Part shown: piece by piece, positions 34,131 to 42,336 of the stretch | How positions within the stretch are numbered: position 1 is the first letter of the stretch | How the letters are laid out: every line of letters starts with the position of its first letter | NCBI RefSeq assembly: GCF_002858805.1 | Contig: NZ_PJZI01000035.1 | Coordinates: 1 to 57,899 of the forward strand | Reading direction: 5' to 3' | Origin: Chimaeribacter arupi | Lineage (GTDB): Bacteria; Pseudomonadota; Gammaproteobacteria; Enterobacterales; Enterobacteriaceae | DNA length: 57,899 bases | Program-made: the position numbers and the translations under genes | Notes under the pieces: model-generated | Databases searched by the model: none | What the model saw: only the letters and a program-made list of their open reading frames with translations | Told to the model about the DNA's origin: nothing

Positions 34131-34159
34131 GGCGGCGCCACATTACCATGTGCGCCGCC
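34131..34159 (-). other. strong hairpin after the bd-oxidase operon
   Basis: GGCGGCGC, a bulged C and ACAT pair with ATGTGCGCCGCC around a TACC loop. There is no T run on the minus strand, so this may be a transcript-end stabiliser or a factor-assisted terminator rather than a classical terminator. Confidence 0.55.
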
Positions 34160-34174
34160 GGGCAGAAAGAGAAA

Positions 34175-34336
34175 TCAGTGGCTGCGCATCCCGGCCGCCG
34201 TCATCAGCAGGCGGAACAGCGAGGCGACCACAAACAGCGCCAGCACACTGCCGCCCCAGATGATCACCAGCCACAGCACCCGCCGCCACAGCGGCTGGGG
34301 CGGGCTTTTTTCGGTCATGCGTTCAATTCTCGGCAT
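34175..34336 (-). CDS. small membrane protein of the bd oxidase (DUF2474-like)
   Basis: This 53-residue gene starts nine bases after the stop of cioB. The product has a basic N-terminus and then one hydrophobic helix, about residues 20-44 (VLWLVIIWGGSVLALFVV and onward). It has the size, position and WRRVLWLVIIWGGS pattern of the small DUF2474 proteins that accompany cyanide-insensitive bd oxidases, counterparts of CydX. It probably stabilises the CioA/CioB heme centre in the inner membrane. A second ATG six codons in (34318) is possible. Confidence 0.85.
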   Translation of the reverse strand: MPRIERMTEKSPPQPLWRRVLWLVIIWGGSVLALFVVASLFRLLMTAAGMRSH

Positions 34337-34345
34337 GAAGGCTCC

Positions 34346-35356
34346 TTAATGATAGCCGTGTTCCGGTTTGATTTTGCCGCGGAACACATAGTAGCTCCAG
34401 AAGGTGTAGACCAGGATCAGCGGGATGATAAACAGCGCGCCCACCAGCATAAAGCCCTGGCTCTGCGGCGGGGAGGCCGCGGCGCGGAAGCTGATGTCCG
34501 GCGGGATCAGGTTCGGCCAGATGCTGATGCCCAGGCCGCTGAAGCCCAGGAACACCAGCGCCAGCGTCAGGATAAAGGGCGCGTAGTGGGCGTTGGGGTT
34601 ATGTGCGGTATGCCACAGCCCCCAGGCGGCCAGCACCACCAGCACCGGCACCGGCAGGAAGAAGAAGAGATCCGGCAGCGTGAACCAGCGTTCTGAAATC
34701 GCCGGGTAGCTGAGCGGCGTCCAGACACTGACAATCGCGATCACCACCAGCAGCGCAATCAGCAACGGCCGGGAGAGGCGGCGCATGGTGCCCAGCAGCG
34801 GCCCTTCGGTTTTGATAATCAGCCAGCTGCACCCCAGCAGCGCATAGGCCACCACCAGCCCGACGCCGCAGAACAGCGAGAACGGCGTTATCCAGTCAAA
34901 CACGCTGCCGACCCAGGTGCGGTTCTCTACCGGGAAGCCGTTTAAAAACGCCCCCAGCACCACCCCCTGCGAGAAGGTGGCGATAAAGGAGCCGGCGATA
35001 AAGGATTTGTCCCAGAAGGCGCGGTGCGACTCTGACGCCTTAAAGCGGAACTCAAACGCCACGCCGCGGAAAATCAGCCCGATCAGCATAATCGTCAGCG
35101 GGATCGCCAGCGCGTCGAGGATCACCGCGTAGGCCAGCGGAAACGCGCCGAACAGCCCGGCCCCGCCCATCACCAGCCAGGTTTCGTTGCCGTCCCACAC
35201 CGGGGCCACGGTATTCATCATCACGTCACGGTCATGGCTGGCCGGCACCATCGGGTAGAGCAAACCGATACCGAGGTCAAAGCCATCCATCACCACATAC
35301 ATCAGGATGCTGAAGACGATGATCACAAACCAGATCAAAGAGAGATCGATACCCAT
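34346..35356 (-). CDS. cioB: cytochrome bd-type quinol oxidase subunit II (CioB/CydB)
   Basis: The 336-residue membrane protein belongs to the CydB family, with about eight to nine helices. The N-terminus is MGIDLSLIWFVIIVFSILMYV, followed by DGFDLGIGLLYP and the family motif VWDGNETWLVMGGAGLFGAFP. The short length, the DUF2474-like gene after it and the short Q-loop of subunit I all point to the cyanide-insensitive type. With CioA it oxidises ubiquinol and reduces oxygen to water. Its ATG overlaps the stop of cioA (TAATG). Confidence 0.92.
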   Translation of the reverse strand: MGIDLSLIWFVIIVFSILMYVVMDGFDLGIGLLYPMVPASHDRDVMMNTVAPVWDGNETWLVMGGAGLFGAFPLAYAVILDALAIPLTIMLIGLIFRGVAFEFRFKASESHRAFWDKSFIAGSFIATFSQGVVLGAFLNGFPVENRTWVGSVFDWITPFSLFCGVGLVVAYALLGCSWLIIKTEGPLLGTMRRLSRPLLIALLVVIAIVSVWTPLSYPAISERWFTLPDLFFFLPVPVLVVLAAWGLWHTAHNPNAHYAPFILTLALVFLGFSGLGISIWPNLIPPDISFRAAASPPQSQGFMLVGALFIIPLILVYTFWSYYVFRGKIKPEHGYH

Positions 35357-36795
35357 TATTTGTTCCTCCGCAGGGCGTCTTTGCTGGGGTGTTCCAGCGA
35401 CTCATCCGCCGCCGACAACGGCCGCGCCGGGGTGCGTGGCTGGCCCGGCCCGCCTTCCGGCGGGGTATGGGCAACAAACGGTTGCGGCCCGCGGCCAATC
35501 AGCTTCAGCAGGTACACCAGCCCAATGCCGAACACCGAGCAGTAGACCAGCAGGAAGGCCAGCAGGCTTAATGACATATGCAGCGTGCCGTGGCCGGAAA
35601 CCGCGTCACGGGTGCGCAGCAGGCCATACACCACCCAGGGCTGGCGGCCGATCTCCGTGGTAAACCAGCCGGCGAGGATCGCAATCAGCCCGGACGGGCC
35701 CATCAGCAGCACAAAGCGGTGGAAGGGGCGGGTCAAAAACAGCTTGCCGCGCCAGCGCAGCCACAGGCTCCACACCCCGGCGGTGATCATCAGCAGCCCC
35801 ATCGCCACCATGATGCGGAATGACCAGAAAATAATGGTGGAGTTGGGGCGCTGGTCCGGCGGGAAGGATTTCAGCGCCGGGATCTGCTCAGTCAGGCTGT
35901 GGGTCAGAATCAGGCTGCCGAGGTAGGGGATTTCCACCGCGTATTTGGTGCGCTCCTCTTCCATGTCCGGCAGGCCAAACAGAATCAGCGGCGTCGCCTC
36001 ATCTTTCGGGTTTTCCCAGTGGCCCTCTATCGCGGCAATTTTCGCCGGCTGGTACTTCAGGGTATTCAGCCCGTGGGCATCGCCAATCACCGCCTGGATC
36101 GGCGCGACAATCAGCGCCATCCACATCGCCATGGAGAACATTTTGCGCACGGTCGGGGTGTTGTTGCCGCGCAGCAGGTGCCACGCGCCGGACGCACCGA
36201 CAAAGAACGCCGACGCCAGGAAGGCCGCCGTCGCCATATGCAGCAGGCGGTAAGGGAATGACGGGTTAAACACCACTTTGAACCAGTCCACCGGGATAAG
36301 CTGGCCATCCACAATCTCATACCCTTGCGGGGTATGCATAAAACTGTTGGAGGCGAGGATCCAGAAGGTGGACATCAGCGTGCCGAGCGCCACCATGCAG
36401 GTAGAGAAGAAGTGCAGCCCCGGCCCGACGCGGTTCCAGCCGAACATCATCACCCCGAGGAAGCCCGCTTCCAGGAAGAAGGCGGTGAGCACCTCATAGG
36501 TGAGCAGCGGCCCGGTGATGCTGCCGGCATAGGCGGAGAAGCCGCTCCAGTTGGTCCCGAACTGATAGGCCATCACCAGCCCGGAGACCACGCCCATGCC
36601 GAAGTTAACCGCAAAAATCTTCAGCCAGAAGTGATAAAGGTCACGGTAAGTCGTGTTATGGGTTTTCAGCCAGCAGGCTTCCAGCACAGCCAGGAAACTG
36701 GCCAGCCCAATGGTGATCGCCGGAAAAATAATATGGAATGACACGGTAAACGCGAACTGGATACGGGCCAGTTCGAATGCATCTAAACCCAACAT
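35356..36795 (-). CDS. cioA: cytochrome bd-type quinol oxidase subunit I (CioA/CydA)
   Basis: The 479-residue heme-bearing subunit starts with MLGLDAFELARIQFAFTVSF, where H in the following FHIIFP is a heme ligand. I chose the ATG at 36795 because GAGGTGG lies before it; the longer upstream extension is not membrane-like. The GRQPWVVYG motif is present. The region between helices 6 and 7 is short, so the Q-loop is of the short kind typical of CioA rather than of E. coli CydA (522 residues). It forms the quinol-oxidising and oxygen-binding part of the terminal oxidase. A MocR-type regulator is transcribed divergently from 333 bases away. Confidence 0.92.
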   Translation of the reverse strand: MLGLDAFELARIQFAFTVSFHIIFPAITIGLASFLAVLEACWLKTHNTTYRDLYHFWLKIFAVNFGMGVVSGLVMAYQFGTNWSGFSAYAGSITGPLLTYEVLTAFFLEAGFLGVMMFGWNRVGPGLHFFSTCMVALGTLMSTFWILASNSFMHTPQGYEIVDGQLIPVDWFKVVFNPSFPYRLLHMATAAFLASAFFVGASGAWHLLRGNNTPTVRKMFSMAMWMALIVAPIQAVIGDAHGLNTLKYQPAKIAAIEGHWENPKDEATPLILFGLPDMEEERTKYAVEIPYLGSLILTHSLTEQIPALKSFPPDQRPNSTIIFWSFRIMVAMGLLMITAGVWSLWLRWRGKLFLTRPFHRFVLLMGPSGLIAILAGWFTTEIGRQPWVVYGLLRTRDAVSGHGTLHMSLSLLAFLLVYCSVFGIGLVYLLKLIGRGPQPFVAHTPPEGGPGQPRTPARPLSAADESLEHPSKDALRRNK

Positions 36796-37127
36796 AGCCA
36801 CCTCGTATTGCCCAACAAAAAACGCCTGAAAAACCGGAACCGCAGGGCTGCCTGGGGAGGGTGCGGCCATCCGTGCGAGAGCGCCACAGCAGCGTGCTGA
36901 CGGTAAATATCCCGGCATGATAGTGCAAAAATATGCGTAAGCAGGGAACGATCTCCCCGCAAAGGAAAGAGTTAATCTCCGTTAACCTGCAACAGGTATA
37001 GCACACCCCAGGCATTCCTGCGGCAAAGCGGGAACGCCTGGGCGGGGTAAGCAGTAAAACAGGGAGGGGGTGACTATAATAGTCACAGTTTGGTATAAAA
37101 AGCCTATAACAGTTTCAGGATGCCGCC
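36796..37127. promoter_or_regulatory. cioA/mocR divergent region with 17-bp perfect palindrome
   Basis: GTGACTATAATAGTCAC at 37070-37086 is a perfect palindrome around one central A. It contains a TATAAT hexamer (37075-37080), so a bound regulator would cover a -10 box. TATAAAAAG and TATAACAG follow as partial repeats before the mocR start at 37128. Nothing else is recognised in the 332 bases. Confidence 0.65.
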
Positions 37128-38531
37128 ATGACCCGCTATGAAGACCTCGCCCAACGCCTGCGCCGCCAGATCCAATCCCAGGTCTGGCTGCCGGGTGACA
37201 AGCTCCCCTCGCTGCGTGAAAGCTGCGCCCAGTCCGGCCTGAGCCTGATGACGGTGTTGCAGGCGTACCAGTTGCTGGAGAGCCAGGGCTGGGTGGTGGC
37301 GCGCCCGCAGTCCGGCTATTACGTGGCCGTCCGGCCCAGCACCTTGCCGGAAAGCGGCCGCACGCTGCACCTGTCGGAGCAGGTCGATATCAACGACGCG
37401 ATTTTTGATATGTTGCAGGCCGCGCAGGACCCGGCGATCGTGCCGTTTGGTTCCGCCTTCCCGGACGCCACCCTGTTCCCGCAGCCGCGGCTGGCGCGCT
37501 CCCTGGCCAGCGCAGTGCGGCGGATGTCCGCCTCCAGCGCCGTGGCCAACCTGCCGCCCGGTAATGAGGATCTGCGCCGCAGCATCGCCCAGCGCTACGC
37601 CCAGCAGGGGATTGCGGTCGCCCCGGATGACATCGTGATCACCTCCGGGGCGATGGAGTCACTGGGGCTGAGCCTGCAGGCGGTGACGGAACCGGGCGAC
37701 TGGGTGGCCATCGAGTCCCCGGCGTTTTACGGGGTGTTACAGGCGATTGAGCGGCGGCAACTGAAAGCAGTGGCGATCCCGACGGATGTGCAGACCGGCA
37801 TCGACCTCGACGCGCTGGCGGATGCGCTGGCGCGCTACCCGATCCGCGCCTGCTGGCTGATGTCGAATTTCCAGAACCCGTTGGGGGCCACGCTGCCGCG
37901 TGCCAAAAAGCAGCAGCTGGTGGCGATGCTGGCGGAACGGGAGATCGCGCTGATCGAGGATGACGTCTACAGCGAGCTCTATTTTGGCCCGTCGCGCCCG
38001 CCGCCGCTGCGCGCCTTTGACCCGGACGGCCGCACGGTGCTGCACTGCTCCTCATTCTCCAAGTGCCTGGCACCCGGTTTCCGCGTCGGTTGGGTGGCGG
38101 CCGGCCCCTATGCCGCCAAAATCCAGCGCCTGCAACTGATGAGCACCCTCTCGGCCAGCGTACCGACCCAACTGGCGCTGGCGGATTACCTGCACCAGAG
38201 CGGCTATGAAACCCACCTCCGGCGGCTGCGCCGCCAGCTTGAGCTGCGCCAGATGGCGATGTACCGCGGCATCCAGCAGGCGTTCCCGGACGAGGTGAGC
38301 ATCAGCCGCCCGGAAGGCGGCTATTTCCTCTGGCTGACGCTCGGCAACGGCCGCGACGCCGGGACGCTGTACCGCCGGGCGCTGGCCCAGGGCATCAGCA
38401 TTGCGCCGGGGCATATGTTCACCACCGGCGACCAGTTCCGTGACGGCCTGCGCCTCAACAGCTCTTTTGCCTGGGATGCCCGCCACCAGCAGGCGATTGA
38501 CACCCTCGGGGCGCTGGTGCGGGCACTGTAA
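37128..38531 (+). CDS. MocR-type (GntR plus aminotransferase) regulator
   Basis: The 467-residue protein has an N-terminal GntR winged helix (YEDLAQRLRRQIQSQVWLPGDKLPSLRESC, cut here over the first 35 residues) and a PLP-dependent class I aminotransferase-like domain from about residue 90. The PLP lysine should be the one in CSSFSKCLAPGFRVGW. MocR regulators use PLP or amino compounds as signals. Gene order suggests autoregulation through the palindrome just upstream and possibly control of the divergent cioAB genes. It is not obviously PdxR, since no pdx genes are near. The ribosome site is AGGAT. Confidence 0.88.
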   Translation: MTRYEDLAQRLRRQIQSQVWLPGDKLPSLRESCAQSGLSLMTVLQAYQLLESQGWVVARPQSGYYVAVRPSTLPESGRTLHLSEQVDINDAIFDMLQAAQDPAIVPFGSAFPDATLFPQPRLARSLASAVRRMSASSAVANLPPGNEDLRRSIAQRYAQQGIAVAPDDIVITSGAMESLGLSLQAVTEPGDWVAIESPAFYGVLQAIERRQLKAVAIPTDVQTGIDLDALADALARYPIRACWLMSNFQNPLGATLPRAKKQQLVAMLAEREIALIEDDVYSELYFGPSRPPPLRAFDPDGRTVLHCSSFSKCLAPGFRVGWVAAGPYAAKIQRLQLMSTLSASVPTQLALADYLHQSGYETHLRRLRRQLELRQMAMYRGIQQAFPDEVSISRPEGGYFLWLTLGNGRDAGTLYRRALAQGISIAPGHMFTTGDQFRDGLRLNSSFAWDARHQQAIDTLGALVRAL

Positions 38532-38564
38532 GGGGGGCAAAGGGGCCGCGCGCGGGCAGGGTGC

Positions 38565-38909
38565 TCAGCCGTGGCGGCCGCGGCTGTCTGTGGGGGCCTC
38601 GCTGCGTGCCGTTTTGCCGTAGTCGCGTATCACCTCCGCCACGCGCAGCCGGTAATCCGCCAGCAGCGCGTGCCGCCCGGCGGCCTGCGCCTGCCGGTGC
38701 GCCTCCAGGTTACGCCACTGCCGTACCGCTTCCTCATCACGCCAGAACGAGAGCGCCAGCAGTTTGCCGGGGTCAGCGAGGCTCTGGAAGCGCTCAATCG
38801 AAATAAACCCGTCAATGTCCGCCAGCAGCGGCTTCAGTTGGGCTGCCCGGTGCAGATAGGCGTCGGTTTTGCCCGGCATGGCGTAAAGTTCAAAAATCAC
38901 GGCAATCAT
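38565..38909 (-). CDS. antibiotic-biosynthesis-monooxygenase (ABM) domain protein
   Basis: The 114-residue protein has the ABM/YgiN-like ferredoxin fold: VIFELYAMPGKTDAYL, GFISIERFQSLADPGKLLAL, SFWRDEEAVRQWRNLEAHRQ. Members act as small cofactor-free oxygenases or quinol monooxygenases. Its ATG overlaps the stop codon of the P450 gene (ATGA), so the two are translationally coupled and probably share a pathway. There is no signal peptide. Confidence 0.85.
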   Translation of the reverse strand: MIAVIFELYAMPGKTDAYLHRAAQLKPLLADIDGFISIERFQSLADPGKLLALSFWRDEEAVRQWRNLEAHRQAQAAGRHALLADYRLRVAEVIRDYGKTARSEAPTDSRGRHG

Positions 38910-39997
38910 GGTGCATCTCCCAGGGCAATAAATTCAGGTACGCGCGCATTGGCGGAAACCCGCCAGTGACAGGCTGCGGTATGCAGGCGCTGCGCCGGGC
39001 ACGCCAGCAGGTGCGCCACGGCGGCTTCGGCAATCGCCATTGCCCAGTGGCGGCCGGGGCAGGCGTGTGCACCCGCCCCAAACGCCAGCGTGCCGGCGGC
39101 GTCCGGCGCGCCCAGCACCACCAGTACCTGATCGCCTTTGCTCAGCAACGCGCCGCCCAGCACGGTATCCGCCTGCGCCACCCGCCGGGTGTTCTGGATC
39201 GGCGGGGTGTCCCGCAATACCTGGGCGAGCCGGGCGGCGGGTGTGCCTTCCCCCTGCATACTCTGGCCAATCAGCCCGGCGGTGCCTTCGCACGCCTGAA
39301 ACAGCAGCCCGACCAGATTGAGCGGCACCTGCGCGCGGTCAGTGATGCCTTCCCGTTCACAGGCCGTTGCCAGCGCCTGCCACAGCGGGCCGGGTGTGCA
39401 GTGCGCCATGCGTGCCAGCAGAGCCTCTGCGGCCCGGCTTCCTGCCGCCAGCTGTTCCGGCGTGCCGCCCGGCGCAATGCAGCGCACCAGCGCCAGCACC
39501 TCGTCCACCAGTGCCGTCCGGCACACCGGCGGCAGGCCGATGAAGTCCGCGATCACGCACACCGGCAAGGCATAACAGAAGCGGGTCAGGGCGGCGGGCA
39601 GCAGCGGCAGATCCCTGGCCAGTTGCCCGGCCAGCCGCTGGGCCGTGGCGGCGACACTCTCTGCCGGGATACTCTCCAGTGCAGCGGAGAGGGCCGCTTT
39701 CAGCGGGGCGTGGGCCGCGCCGTCACGCATTCTCACCAGCGCAGCAAATACCATACCGGCGGCGCTGTCCTGCAAAGCCGGGGGCACCGGTGCATCCGGC
39801 GGGCGTACGCCCAGCAGCGGGTGGGTCAGCGCCGCCGCGGCCAGTGCCGGTGACAGGGTCACTGCCGCAAACGGCGGGAAAGCGCCCAGCGGCCCGGTTC
39901 CGGCCAGTTGCCGGTACACCGTGAGGGGGTCAGGGTGCGTTACCGCCGCGACCGGGTCTGAAGGGAGAAAAGGGCAACGTGTCATGATGATTTCCAT
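38906..39997 (-). CDS. cytochrome P450 with non-canonical K-helix
   Basis: The 363-residue protein has the heme-binding loop FGAGAHACPGRHWA with the thiolate C313 and an I-helix motif ACEGT (235-239). The K-helix ExxR is QVLR (259-262), so the glutamate is replaced by glutamine, and the usual ANRDP segment reads GAPD. The N-terminus is short. P450 enzymes are rare in enteric bacteria, and no ferredoxin or reductase gene is adjacent, so the electron donor is unknown. The start at 39997 is uncertain; the ATG at 39985 is also possible. It faces a divergent ArsR-type regulator gene. Confidence 0.87.
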   Translation of the reverse strand: MEIIMTRCPFLPSDPVAAVTHPDPLTVYRQLAGTGPLGAFPPFAAVTLSPALAAAALTHPLLGVRPPDAPVPPALQDSAAGMVFAALVRMRDGAAHAPLKAALSAALESIPAESVAATAQRLAGQLARDLPLLPAALTRFCYALPVCVIADFIGLPPVCRTALVDEVLALVRCIAPGGTPEQLAAGSRAAEALLARMAHCTPGPLWQALATACEREGITDRAQVPLNLVGLLFQACEGTAGLIGQSMQGEGTPAARLAQVLRDTPPIQNTRRVAQADTVLGGALLSKGDQVLVVLGAPDAAGTLAFGAGAHACPGRHWAMAIAEAAVAHLLACPAQRLHTAACHWRVSANARVPEFIALGDAP

Positions 39998-40062
39998 TGG
40001 TCAGCAAGGAGAAACCCAGCGTAAAGTAGTGCCGACCGCCATACTTCGTCAGGAACCGAACT

Positions 40063-40806
40063 ATGCCTTATGAAACGATACCTTATGAAACAGCAGCTGA
40101 CCCCGCTTCGCCCCAGGCGGATGCGCTGCCGCTGGAGCACCATCTGGCCGCGCTGGCCGCGGCGGTGGCCGACAGCAGCCGGGCGGCGATGCTCTGCCTG
40201 CTGATGGACGGCCGCGCCTATACGGCCACGGAGCTCGGCACGGTCGCCGGTATTGCCGCCTCCACCGCCAGTGCGCACCTGGCCCGGCTCACGGAACAGC
40301 ATCTGGTGACCATGGTAAAGCAGGGCCGCTACCGCTACTTCCGGCTGGCCGGGGCGCCGGTGGCCCGGATGCTGGAAGGGCTGATGGGGCTGGCCGGCGG
40401 CGGTGCCACGGTGCGCTCCTCCACGCCGCCCGCCCTGCGTTTCGCCCGCACCTGTTACCACCACATGGCCGGCACGCTGGGGGTGCATCTGCATGACCGG
40501 TTTCTGGCGCTGGGCTGGCTGACGGGGGACGGGCACTACCAACTGAGTGAGGCCGGGCAGGCAGGGTTACAGCGGATGGGCCTTGCCCTGACGCCGCCGC
40601 CTCTGCCAACGGCCTGTTACTGCCTGGACTGGAGCGAGCGCCGCGGCCACCTGGCAGGCGCACTGGGCGCGCAACTGTTGCAGCTTTTTGAGCAGCGGCG
40701 CTGGGTGCAGCGGCACCTCGACAGCCGGGCATTGACGCTGACCGCCGCCGGGCGGCAGGCGGTGGCCCGCCACCTGGGCGCGCTTCCGGCATCCGCGCAC
40801 CGGTAA
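40063..40806 (+). CDS. ArsR-family winged-helix regulator
   Basis: The 247-residue protein has an ArsR-type DNA-binding domain at about residues 25-110 (SSRAAMLCLLMDGRAYTATE, AASTASAHLARLTEQHLV, QGRYRYFRLAG). The long C-terminal domain lacks the metal-binding cysteines of classical ArsR, so it likely senses an organic ligand. AGGA precedes the start. It is divergent from the P450/ABM pair, 65 bases from the P450 start, and is its probable regulator. Confidence 0.83.
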   Translation: MPYETIPYETAADPASPQADALPLEHHLAALAAAVADSSRAAMLCLLMDGRAYTATELGTVAGIAASTASAHLARLTEQHLVTMVKQGRYRYFRLAGAPVARMLEGLMGLAGGGATVRSSTPPALRFARTCYHHMAGTLGVHLHDRFLALGWLTGDGHYQLSEAGQAGLQRMGLALTPPPLPTACYCLDWSERRGHLAGALGAQLLQLFEQRRWVQRHLDSRALTLTAAGRQAVARHLGALPASAHR

Positions 40807-40834
40807 ACGCAGCGCGCGTGGCGGCCGCGCCCGT

Positions 40835-42190
40835 TTACGGCTGGGCGTCGGTGATCGGGTCGCGCACGATAAACAGGTAGGAGAGCGCACCGAGCACCGT
40901 TACCCCGGCACAGATGCTGAGCGCCAGGCTGAAGGAGTGGGTGGTGTCGAGGATCCAGCCGGTCACCACCGGGGCGAACGAGGCAAAGATAAAGCTGGCG
41001 AAGTTCTGGATACTGCCGACTGAGGCGGTCATGCGTGAGGCCACCGCGACATGAATCAGCCCCCAGCAGGAGGTGCCGGCAAAGTGGATGCAGAACAGCG
41101 CCATGCCGATCAGCAGCACCGCCACGCCGGTAGTCTCCGCCTGTACCACCACGGCGGTGAACGCGGCTGAGAGGAACATGCCGGAGGCGATGCAGATTTT
41201 CCGGCTTTTGACCGGGGCCATGCCGCGCCGCACCAGGAAATCGGTGACCACGCCGTTGCACAGCATCCCGGCCGCACCGAACAGGAACGGGATGGCGGCG
41301 TACAGGCCGGTGCTTTTCAGGTCAAGCTGGTAGGTATTCTGCAAATACCCCGGCAGCCAGGCGAGGTAGAGCCAGGCGGTGTAGTTGATGCCGCTGAAGC
41401 CGAGCATCATGCCCCACATGGTGCGGTTGCGGAACAGCCCGCGCCATTCGGCCATGCTCAGCGGATCCTGCCGGGTGCTGATGCTGCCGTCATTGAGGTA
41501 CGCCTGCTCGTCAGCCGTGAGGGAGACCGACGGGCGGTTGCGGTAGAGCGCATACCAGCCGAGCGAGAGCGCGATCCCCAGCACGCCGATGGTGATAAAC
41601 ATGCCGCGCCAGCCAATCAGCAGCATCATGGCCGCAAGGATCGGCGGGCTGATGGCCAGCCCGATGGTGGACGCCGCATTGAAAATGCCCATCGGCGTGC
41701 CGCGGTGGCGGATGTTGAACCAGTCATTGATCACTTTCACGCCGCACGGGTTCATCGGCGCTTCGCCAATCCCCAGCCCGATGCGCACCAGCACAAACTG
41801 GGTGAAGCTGTTCACCAGCCCGGAGAGTGCCTGGAACAGTGACCAGACAAACATGCCCAGCCCGAGCATAATGCGCGGCCCTTTGCGATCCAGCAGCGGG
41901 CCGCACGGCAGTTGCGCCAGCCCATAGGCCAGCGAAAAGGCGGAGAGCAGCACGCCGATCTCGGTGCCGCTCAGCCCCATCTCACCGCGGATGGTCATGT
42001 TCGCCACCGACAGCGAGCTGCGGTCGAGGTAGTTGATCACCGCCGCCAGAAACAGCATCACCATCGCCGTGGTCTGGATGCGTTTGAGGCGGGTGCTGCG
42101 CGGCGGCGCAGCGGCATCAAGCGGGGGCAGGGTAATTGCCGGGCGCGCACCGCGCACCGCGTCACCGGTTAACTCACGGGTTTTTTCCAT
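40835..42190 (-). CDS. lgoT: L-galactonate transporter LgoT (MFS)
   Basis: The 451-residue transporter of the anion:cation symporter group of the MFS has about 12 helices. It resembles E. coli LgoT (YjjL) along its whole length: INYLDRSSLSVANMTIRGE, AQLPCGPLLDRKGPR, GIGEAPMNPCGVKVIND, RNRTMWGMMLGFSGINYTAW, and ASVGSIQNFASFI near the end. It imports L-galactonate with protons. AGGAG lies eight bases before the start. The lgoR gene lies upstream on the same strand, and the palindrome at 42270-42285 is in between. Confidence 0.9.
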   Translation of the reverse strand: MEKTRELTGDAVRGARPAITLPPLDAAAPPRSTRLKRIQTTAMVMLFLAAVINYLDRSSLSVANMTIRGEMGLSGTEIGVLLSAFSLAYGLAQLPCGPLLDRKGPRIMLGLGMFVWSLFQALSGLVNSFTQFVLVRIGLGIGEAPMNPCGVKVINDWFNIRHRGTPMGIFNAASTIGLAISPPILAAMMLLIGWRGMFITIGVLGIALSLGWYALYRNRPSVSLTADEQAYLNDGSISTRQDPLSMAEWRGLFRNRTMWGMMLGFSGINYTAWLYLAWLPGYLQNTYQLDLKSTGLYAAIPFLFGAAGMLCNGVVTDFLVRRGMAPVKSRKICIASGMFLSAAFTAVVVQAETTGVAVLLIGMALFCIHFAGTSCWGLIHVAVASRMTASVGSIQNFASFIFASFAPVVTGWILDTTHSFSLALSICAGVTVLGALSYLFIVRDPITDAQP

Positions 42191-42269
42191 TGCAGGCTCC
42201 TGAGGGGAAAGGCTGCCGGTCAGGCAGCAGACCCCCAGAGCCTAGCCAGCGCCGCACACAGGCCGCTGC

Positions 42270-42285
42270 GGTTTGGTGCCAAACC
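42270..42285. promoter_or_regulatory. palindromic operator candidate upstream of lgoT
   Basis: GGTTTGG-TG-CCAAACC is a perfect 7-bp inverted repeat in the lgoR-lgoT gap, about 80 bases before the lgoT start. It recalls the TTGG...CCAA sites of GntR-family sugar-acid regulators and is a candidate LgoR operator. Confidence 0.6.
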
Positions 42286-42336
42286 GTGCAGCGGGTAAAC
42301 GTTTTCGGTTTTTAACCGGGTTTTATTCCGCCGCCG

